Assembly (NCBI GenBank): GCA_026982585.1 | Contig: JALSGW010000320.1 | Location: 1 to 11,368 of the forward strand | DNA from: Alphaproteobacteria bacterium | GTDB lineage: Bacteria; Pseudomonadota; Alphaproteobacteria; Geminicoccales; Geminicoccaceae | Length of the DNA: 11,368 nucleotides | Reading direction: 5' to 3' | Part shown: positions 6,576 to 11,368 of the stretch, one piece after another | Layout: each line of letters opens with the position of its first letter | Position numbering within the stretch: the first letter of the stretch is position 1 | Program-made: the position numbers and the translations under genes | The notes under the pieces: model-generated | The model's input: the letters and a program-made list of their open reading frames with translations, nothing else | Told to the model about the DNA's origin: nothing | The model's database searches: none

Positions 6576-7620
6576 CCCGCCCGCCTTCGTGCGCCTCGAG
6601 GGGGTGAGCTGCGCCTTCGACGTCTCGCCGCCCTGGCTCGAACGGCTGCTCCAGGGCGGCCGCCGCCAGTGGTTGCGGGCGGTGGAGGAGGTCAGCCTGG
6701 CCATCCCGCGCGGCACCACCTTCGCGCTGGTGGGCGAATCCGGCTGCGGCAAGACCACCGTGGCGCGGATCGCGACCGGCCTGCAGCGCCCCACCCGCGG
6801 CCGGGTGGAGATCGGCGGCATCGACATCCACGCCCGCCGGCCGCGGGGTGCAGGGCCGCGGGTGCAGATGATCTTCCAGGACCCCTATGCGAGCCTCAAT
6901 CCCCGCTGGAAGGTGGCGGACATTGTCGCAGAACCCCTGCGCGCGCGCGGCGCGCCCAAGGGGCGGCGGGCGCGGCGTGAACGGGTTGCGGAGCTGTTGC
7001 GGCTGGTCGGGCTCGCCCCCGAGGACATGGATCGCTATCCGCACCAGTTCTCGGGCGGCCAGCGCCAGCGCATCTCCATCGCCCGGGCGCTCGCCGGGGA
7101 GCCGGAGTTCCTGGTCTGCGACGAGCCCACCTCCGCCCTCGACGTCTCGGTCCAGGCGCAGATCCTCAACCTCATGAAGGACCTCCAGCGCCGGCTCAAC
7201 CTCACCTACCTGTTCATCTCCCACGATCTCGCGGTGGTGCGCTTCATGGCGGACCAGGTGGGCGTCATGTACCTCGGCCGGCTCGTGGAAGTGGGGCCGG
7301 CGGAGCGGTTGTTCGCAGCACCGCGGCACCCCTACACCCGCCTCTTGCTCGCCGCGGTGCCGGACGTGGCGGCGGTGGGCCGCCTCAGAGCACCGCTTGC
7401 GGGCGAGGTGCCGAGCCCCATCGATCCGCCTTCGGGCTGCGCCTTTCATCCCCGTTGTCCGCTCGCCGACGCCCGCTGCCGCCGCGAACGGCCCGAACTC
7501 CGTCCCGCATCCGGCGGTGTGCGGGTCGCCTGCCACGCCGTCGCCGAGGGCCGGGATGACATGGATCGACCGCTCCTCGAGGCCGGCCCGGCGCCGCGCG
7601 CCCTGGATCGTTCGAGCTGA
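6562..7620 (+). CDS. ABC importer ATPase, DppF/OppF type
   Basis: The 352-residue second ATPase has Walker A GESGCGKT (58-65), Q-loop Q106 in FQDPYASLNP, signature FSGGQRQR (163-170), Walker B VCDE (185-188) and switch histidine H221. Before Walker A it carries the insert SPPWLERLLQGGRRQWLRAV (22-41), seen in one subgroup of DppF-like ATPases. The C-terminal domain repeats the four-cysteine spacing of its partner (C293, C299, C306, C324), then has a 28-residue tail of low similarity to the family. The ATG at 6562 overlaps the preceding gene by 14 bases and has GAGGG just upstream. It is the last gene of the five-gene importer. A 137-base gap with repeats follows before the dehydrogenase gene. 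Confidence 0.95.
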   Translation: MGAPDPPAFVRLEGVSCAFDVSPPWLERLLQGGRRQWLRAVEEVSLAIPRGTTFALVGESGCGKTTVARIATGLQRPTRGRVEIGGIDIHARRPRGAGPRVQMIFQDPYASLNPRWKVADIVAEPLRARGAPKGRRARRERVAELLRLVGLAPEDMDRYPHQFSGGQRQRISIARALAGEPEFLVCDEPTSALDVSVQAQILNLMKDLQRRLNLTYLFISHDLAVVRFMADQVGVMYLGRLVEVGPAERLFAAPRHPYTRLLLAAVPDVAAVGRLRAPLAGEVPSPIDPPSGCAFHPRCPLADARCRRERPELRPASGGVRVACHAVAEGRDDMDRPLLEAGPAPRALDRSS

Positions 7621-7661
7621 AGGAACCAGCACGGAGCGAGGACACCGAAAGATCGCCCAGC

Positions 7662-7693
7662 CAAGGAACAGGGATCGGAGGAGGTGCCAGGGC
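7662..7693 (+). repeat. Direct repeat, copy 1 (decayed ribosome-binding region)
   Basis: This 32-base segment matches 7731-7762 at 27 of 32 positions, with an offset of exactly 69 bases. The shared core CGGAGGAGGTGC (7676-7687) is identical in both copies. Where copy 2 has the ATG start of the dehydrogenase gene, copy 1 has AGG, followed two codons later by an in-frame TGA. A shorter, looser third relative (AAGGAAC, five bases, CGGAG, C, GAGG) lies at 7620-7641 at the end of the ATPase gene. Confidence 0.6.
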
Positions 7694-7730
7694 CTGACGA
7701 TCCGGCAGGGATCCGCTTCGAGGACGTGGG

Positions 7731-7762
7731 CAAGGAACGAGGAACGGAGGAGGTGCGATGGC
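7731..7762 (+). repeat. Direct repeat, copy 2, containing the dehydrogenase ribosome-binding site
   Basis: CGGAGGAGGTGC (7745-7756) supplies a strong Shine-Dalgarno for the ATG at 7758. It is the second copy of the repeat at 7662-7693. The identical core and the 69-base period suggest local duplication of the leader. Confidence 0.6.
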
Positions 7763-8534
7763 GGCGAGAGCAGCAGAGGGCGGACATGCGGTGATCACCG
7801 GCGCGTCGCGGGGAATCGGCCGGGCCATCGCCTGCGCGCTGGCGCGCGACGGTCTGCGCCTGACGCTGATCGCACGCGATCGCGCCGCCCTCGAGGAGAC
7901 GCGCAAGGCCTGCGGCGGCGAGGCCTTTGCGGTTGCCGCCGACGTCACCTGCGAACAGGCGCTGCGCGCCGCCCTCGCCCGGGCCCGCGAGCAGCACGGC
8001 CCCATCCAGGTGCTGGTCAACAACGCCGGCAATGTGGAGACCCGCCCCTTCCTCGAGCTCGGCCTTGAGGATCTCAGGCGCATGCTGCGGCTCCATGTGG
8101 AGGCCGCCTTCCTCGCCTGCCTCGAGGCGGTGCCGGACATGCGCCGGCTCGGCCGCGGCCGCATCGTCAACGTCGCCAGCACCGCCGGGGTGATGGGGAT
8201 CCCCTACGTGGTCCCCTATGTGGTCGCCAAACACGGTCTCGTCGGCCTCACCCGGGCGCTCGCGGTGGAGCTCGCCCGCACCGGCATCACCGTCAACGCC
8301 GTCTGCCCCGGCTACACCGACACCGACATGCTGCGCCGGGCGATGGCGCGCATCGCCGAGCGCACCGGCCGCACCCCCGCCGACATCGCCGCCGACATCG
8401 CCGCCCGCAATCCCATGCGCCGGCTGGTGCGCCCGGAGGAGGTGGCGGCCCTGGTCCGGCACCTGTGCAGCGAGGAGGCCGGTGCAATCACCGGCCAGTG
8501 CCTGTTGATCGACGCCGGCGAGAGCATCGCTTGA
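7758..8534 (+). CDS. Short-chain dehydrogenase/reductase (SDR), substrate unknown
   Basis: The 258-residue protein is a classical SDR. The Rossmann cofactor motif TGASRGIG is at 14-21. R40 at the end of the second strand favours NADP(H), by family rule. The acidic D62 in ADVT contacts the adenine, and NNAG is at 88-91. The catalytic S141, Y154 and K158 have the standard spacing (S 13 before Y, Y-x3-K). The fourth member of the usual catalytic tetrad, an asparagine in the helix before the active site, is aligned with H113 (RLHVEAAFL). The C-terminal half has ITVNAVCPGYTDTDM and GQCLLIDAGES. It resembles FabG-like and 3-hydroxyacyl dehydrogenases, but the sequence does not settle the substrate. 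It lies 137 bases downstream of the importer operon on the same strand, with its own strong ribosome-binding site and no clear promoter. Co-transcription with the importer is possible but unproven. Confidence 0.95.
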   Translation: MAARAAEGGHAVITGASRGIGRAIACALARDGLRLTLIARDRAALEETRKACGGEAFAVAADVTCEQALRAALARAREQHGPIQVLVNNAGNVETRPFLELGLEDLRRMLRLHVEAAFLACLEAVPDMRRLGRGRIVNVASTAGVMGIPYVVPYVVAKHGLVGLTRALAVELARTGITVNAVCPGYTDTDMLRRAMARIAERTGRTPADIAADIAARNPMRRLVRPEEVAALVRHLCSEEAGAITGQCLLIDAGESIA

Positions 8535-8653
8535 GCCGGGCCGGGCGCGGCACCGGGCAAGGTCGATCCCTCGCCTATACGGCAGCCGGCCGCCAGCGCG
8601 CGAACCCCCACAAGACGCGATGGCCGGATGCCACCACCGCCCAGAAGGCGTCT

Positions 8654-8667
8654 CGCTCGCCGGAGCG
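8654..8667. terminator. Weak hairpin in the convergent gap between SDR and ftsH
   Basis: CGCTC (8654-8658) and GAGCG (8663-8667) form a 5-base stem around a 4-base loop, beginning 4 bases beyond the ftsH stop. There is no T-run on either strand. It is the best terminator candidate in the 137-base gap between the two convergent genes, and it is poor. Rho-dependent termination is equally possible. Confidence 0.18.
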
Positions 8668-8671
8668 CAGC

Positions 8672-10528
8672 TCAGCTCGCGGCATCCAGCGCCGAGTGTT
8701 CTGCGGCGAGCTCGCGGGCGAGCGCCTTGAGCTCCTCCTCCTCGAGCGTCTCCACCTCGAGAAGCCGTTTTGCGCCGCGCTCGAGCTGGGAGCGGTTGCG
8801 CTCGAGAATCGCCAGCGCGCGCTCGAAGCAGCGGTCGACGATGCGCCGGATGGCGAGATCGATCTCCCGTGCGGTCTCCTCGCTGTAGCTTTTCTCGATC
8901 GGGCGCGCGCCCGGCTGGGGCTGCAGGAACAGATTGCGTTCTGCATCATAAGCGATGGAGCCGAGCTTTTCGTCCATACCGTAGCGGGTCACCATCGCCC
9001 GGGCGATGTCGGTGGCCTTGACCAGATCGTCCGCCGCCCCGGTGGAGAGATGATCGAAGACCAGCTTCTCCGCAGCCCGGCCGCCCAGCACGACGGTGAT
9101 CTTGTTCAAGAGCTCCTCCCGCGTCATCAGGTAGCGGTCCTCGGTGGGCCGCTGGATGGTATAGCCCAAGGCACCGATCCCGCGCGGCACGATCGACACT
9201 TTGTGCACCGGCTCCACCCCGGGCAGGGCCAGCGCCACCAGCGCATGGCCCATTTCGTGATAGGCCACGATCTCCCGCTCGCGGGGATTGAGCACCCGGT
9301 TCTTCTTCTCGAGCCCGGCGACGATGCGCTCGAAGGCGCGGGTGAAATCCTCCATGCTCACCGCCTCCGCCCGACGCCGGGTGGCGAGCAGCGCCGCCTC
9401 GTTGACCAGATTGGCGAGATCGGCGCCGGAGAAACCGGTGGTCATGGCGGCGATTTTCTCCAGATCGACGTCCGGCGCGAGACGGATCCTCTTGACGTGG
9501 ACCCGGAGGATGGCCTCGCGGCCGCGTTTGTCGGGCCGGTCCACCAGCACCTGGCGGTCGAAGCGACCTGCGCGCAGCAGGGCCGGATCCAGGATCTCCG
9601 GCCGGTTGGTGGCGGCCAGCACCACGATGCCCTCGCTCGGGTCGAAGCCGTCCATTTCGGCGAGCAGCTGGTTGAGGGTCTGCTCCCGCTCGTCGTGGCC
9701 GCCCATGGCGGGAAAGGCGGTGCGCGCCCGGCCCAGGGCGTCGAGCTCGTCGATGAAGATGATGCAGGGGGCGTGCTTGCGCGCCTGTTCGAAGAGATCG
9801 CGCACCCGGGCCGCACCGACGCCGACGAACAGCTCCACGAACTCCGATCCGGTGATGGAGAAGAAGGGCACCCCGGCCTCGCCGGCCACCGCCTTGGCGA
9901 GCAGGGTCTTGCCGGTGCCGGGCGGTCCCACCAGCAGCACACCCTTGGGGATGCGCGCCCCCAATCGTCCGTAGTCCTTGGGATTCTTGAGGAATTCGAC
10001 CAGTTCCTGGAGCTCCTGCTTGGCCTCCTCCACCCCCGCCACGTCGGCGAAGGTGACGCCGGTGTTCTTCTCCATGTACACCTTCGCCTTGGAGCGGCCG
10101 ATCTGCATCAATCCGCCCATGCCCTGACGCTCCACGAAGCGGCGGAAGAAGAAGGCCCAGATGACGAAGAACAGGACGATCCAGACCACCCAGCTCAACA
10201 ACTGGCGGATCCAGCTCGTGTCCGGCTGGCCGATGTATTCCACATCGTAGCGCTGCAGCTCGCGGGCCACGTCGGGATCCACCCGCGGCGTCATGAAGCG
10301 GATCTTGCCGTCCTGGGGCTCGCGGAAATAACCGGTGATGTAGTCGCGCCCCACCACCACCCGGGCCACCCGGCCGTCCTCGAGATACTCGACAAAACGA
10401 TTGTAGGGGATGATCTCGGTGGTGCGGTTGGCCTGCCACCAGTCCTGGATCAGCAGAAGCAGGATCAGGGCGACGATGACATACCAGAAATGGAACTGGA
10501 ACTTTCGATTGTCGAACCTGTCCAACAT
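8672..10528 (-). CDS. ftsH: ATP-dependent zinc metalloprotease FtsH
   Basis: The 618-residue product is a membrane-anchored AAA+ protease that degrades membrane and selected cytosolic proteins as a hexamer. The first membrane helix is at about 15-28, then a periplasmic domain of about 30-106, then the second helix at about 109-129. The AAA domain has Walker A GPPGTGKT (201-208), the pore FVG (234-236), Walker B IIFIDE (256-261) and the second region of homology ATNRPEILDP (306-315) with arginine fingers R319 and R322. The zinc protease site is HEMGH (424-428), and by alignment with E. coli the third ligand is D501 in STGAADD. It is slightly shorter than E. coli FtsH (644), missing part of the C-terminal tail. 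The ATG at 10528 has GGAGAGGG directly before it. The usual proteobacterial neighbours tilS and glmM are not in the flanks shown; the upstream gene encodes a penicillin-binding protein instead. It may therefore be a second FtsH copy, but that cannot be decided here. Confidence 0.97.
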   Translation of the reverse strand: MLDRFDNRKFQFHFWYVIVALILLLLIQDWWQANRTTEIIPYNRFVEYLEDGRVARVVVGRDYITGYFREPQDGKIRFMTPRVDPDVARELQRYDVEYIGQPDTSWIRQLLSWVVWIVLFFVIWAFFFRRFVERQGMGGLMQIGRSKAKVYMEKNTGVTFADVAGVEEAKQELQELVEFLKNPKDYGRLGARIPKGVLLVGPPGTGKTLLAKAVAGEAGVPFFSITGSEFVELFVGVGAARVRDLFEQARKHAPCIIFIDELDALGRARTAFPAMGGHDEREQTLNQLLAEMDGFDPSEGIVVLAATNRPEILDPALLRAGRFDRQVLVDRPDKRGREAILRVHVKRIRLAPDVDLEKIAAMTTGFSGADLANLVNEAALLATRRRAEAVSMEDFTRAFERIVAGLEKKNRVLNPREREIVAYHEMGHALVALALPGVEPVHKVSIVPRGIGALGYTIQRPTEDRYLMTREELLNKITVVLGGRAAEKLVFDHLSTGAADDLVKATDIARAMVTRYGMDEKLGSIAYDAERNLFLQPQPGARPIEKSYSEETAREIDLAIRRIVDRCFERALAILERNRSQLERGAKRLLEVETLEEEELKALARELAAEHSALDAAS

Positions 10529-10570
10529 CCCTCTCCGGCGTCGGCTGCAAGAGCGGTTCCCCTTTTTCCC

Positions 10571-10599
10571 GATATGGTCGGTGTCCGCTCTGTTGTCGA
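10571..10599 (-). promoter_or_regulatory. Possible ftsH promoter
   Basis: On the minus strand TCGACA (10594-10599, five of six to TTGACA), a 17-base spacer and CATATC (10571-10576, three of six to TATAAT) lie in the gap upstream of ftsH, giving a leader of about 35 bases. I did not find a convincing heat-shock sigma32 site (CTTGAA with a distal CCCCAT), although ftsH is often heat-inducible. Confidence 0.35.
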
Positions 10600-10605
10600 C
10601 GTTGC

Positions 10606-10620
10606 GCGCCGCTTCGGCGC
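10606..10620 (-). other. Short perfect hairpin after the penicillin-binding protein gene
   Basis: On the minus strand GCGCCG and CGGCGC pair perfectly around the loop AAG, starting 7 bases beyond the TAA stop of the penicillin-binding protein gene. No T-run follows, so efficient intrinsic termination is not expected. It may stabilise the 3' end or only partly separate the upstream gene from ftsH. Confidence 0.35.
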
Positions 10621-10627
10621 CTTCGCC

Positions 10628-11368
10628 TTAGGAGGATGATGGGCCTGGGCCGCGCGACACCAGTTCGGCCAGGATGTCGCGGGCGATCAGGGCGGGAAGG
10701 CCGCCGCCGCTGAGCCCGGCGACCGGTGCCCCGTCGTCGCGCCCCACCCAGACGCCGACGGTGAAGCCGCCTGCGAAACCGACGAACCAGGCGTCCCGGG
10801 GGCCCTGGCTGGTGCCGGTCTTGCCGAACACCGGAACGCCTGGAAGCGCCGCCCGCCGTCCCGTCCCGGATGCGACCGCAGCCCGCAAAAGCCGCCGCAT
10901 GGCCGCCCTCGCCTCGGCATCCACCGCCGTCTTGGCCTCATCGCCGGCGGCGAACAGGATCCGGCCGGCACCGTCGGCGACCCTGAGCAACAGACGCGGC
11001 GGCCGCCAACGGCCGTCGCCGGCGAATGCCGCATAGGCGGAGGCGAGCTCCAGCAGGGTCACCTCGCTGGTGCCGAGGGCGAGCGAGGGCACTTCCCGCA
11101 AGGGGCTCGTGATCCCGAGCCGGCGCGCGGCCGCCGCCACCGAGGCGATGCCGGTCCGCTGCGCGAGCCGCGCCGCCGCCGCGTTCAGCGACCAGGCGAA
11201 GGCCTCCGTGAGCGTGACCGTGCCCCGATAGCGGCCGTCGGCGTTGCGGGGTCGCCAACCGTCGATGTCGAGCGGCCGGTCCTCCACCGGGCTCTGCGGA
11301 CCGAGGCCGGCTTCGAGGGCGGCGAGATAGACGAACAGTTTGAAGGCCGAGCCCGGCTGCCGGCGCAG
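10628..11368 (-). CDS. Class A penicillin-binding protein, transpeptidase domain (5' part beyond window)
   Basis: The frame runs from the right edge to a TAA at 10628-10630, giving the last 246 residues of a longer protein. It contains the three active-site motifs of penicillin-binding transpeptidases in order: S-x-x-K as SAFK (fragment residues 7-10, S7 the acylated serine), SLN (60-62) and KTGT (183-186). Between them are DRPLDIDGWRPRN and LALGTSEVTLLELASAYAAFA, typical of class A (bifunctional PBP1-type) proteins. The glycosyltransferase domain would lie upstream, outside the window. The enzyme cross-links peptidoglycan stem peptides in the periplasm. The protein ends only about 60 residues after KTGT, so it lacks the C-terminal BiPBP_C domain of PBP1C. 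A GTG at 11285-11287 in this frame is internal, because SAFK lies upstream of it. It reads in the same direction as ftsH, 99 bases away. Confidence 0.93.
   Translation of the reverse strand: MRRQPGSAFKLFVYLAALEAGLGPQSPVEDRPLDIDGWRPRNADGRYRGTVTLTEAFAWSLNAAAARLAQRTGIASVAAAARRLGITSPLREVPSLALGTSEVTLLELASAYAAFAGDGRWRPPRLLLRVADGAGRILFAAGDEAKTAVDAEARAAMRRLLRAAVASGTGRRAALPGVPVFGKTGTSQGPRDAWFVGFAGGFTVGVWVGRDDGAPVAGLSGGGLPALIARDILAELVSRGPGPSSS

Noticed and set aside
7684..7794. 36-residue GTG-initiated open frame in the leader of the dehydrogenase gene
   Set aside because: The GTG lies directly against its only Shine-Dalgarno with no spacing, the product has no recognisable features, and the frame overlaps the dehydrogenase start. 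It is more simply a by-product of the direct repeat.
8465..10639. 724-codon open frame on the plus strand opposite ftsH
   Set aside because: It lies antisense to a complete FtsH with all motifs. Its composition is the typical shadow type and it has no recognisable domain.

Overview
This is a high-GC bacterial chromosome segment of ordinary gene content, most likely from an alphaproteobacterium. That assignment is inferred from three things. The MoaA ends in the alphaproteobacterial-looking tail HMSVTGG. The class A penicillin-binding protein fragment carries an alphaproteobacterial-looking SAFKLF active-site block. Reading frames are long and open in several frames at once, as expected at high GC. 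The tRNA-His keeps the standard G-1:C73 pair, which would place the organism outside the alphaproteobacterial groups reported to have lost it. No mobile element, CRISPR array, toxin-antitoxin pair, phage gene or defence system is visible, and I found no undescribed system.

Layout from left to right. Positions 1-273 (minus) hold the N-terminus of a secreted, possibly cupredoxin-like protein cut by the window edge. Positions 451-1443 (minus) hold moaA, the first enzyme of molybdenum cofactor synthesis, with a plausible sigma70 promoter at 1493-1521. A tRNA-His(GTG) gene lies at 1647-1724 (minus). Divergent from it, positions 1935-7620 (plus) hold a complete five-gene ABC importer operon of the dipeptide/oligopeptide family: a periplasmic binding protein, two permeases and two ATPases. 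The last four genes overlap one another, and a stem-loop separates the binding-protein gene from the permeases. A short-chain dehydrogenase/reductase follows at 7758-8534 (plus). Its leader contains an imperfect direct repeat that duplicates the ribosome-binding region. Convergent to it is ftsH at 8672-10528 (minus). Upstream of ftsH on the same strand is the 3' part of a class A penicillin-binding protein gene (10628 to the right edge).

How the genes work together: the importer is a self-contained uptake system for a peptide or peptide-like solute, and its true substrate cannot be read from the sequence. The dehydrogenase may be co-transcribed with it but has no obvious metabolic link. FtsH and the penicillin-binding protein are both envelope proteins facing the periplasm. 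They lie in the same orientation, but ftsH has its own possible promoter in the 99-base gap. The other genes are housekeeping functions.

No gene-free stretch exceeds 300 bases. The gaps at 274-450, 1444-1646, 1725-1934, 3564-3662, 7621-7757, 8535-8671 and 10529-10627 contain only the promoter, hairpin and repeat candidates listed. All promoter calls are by-eye matches and are weak to moderate.
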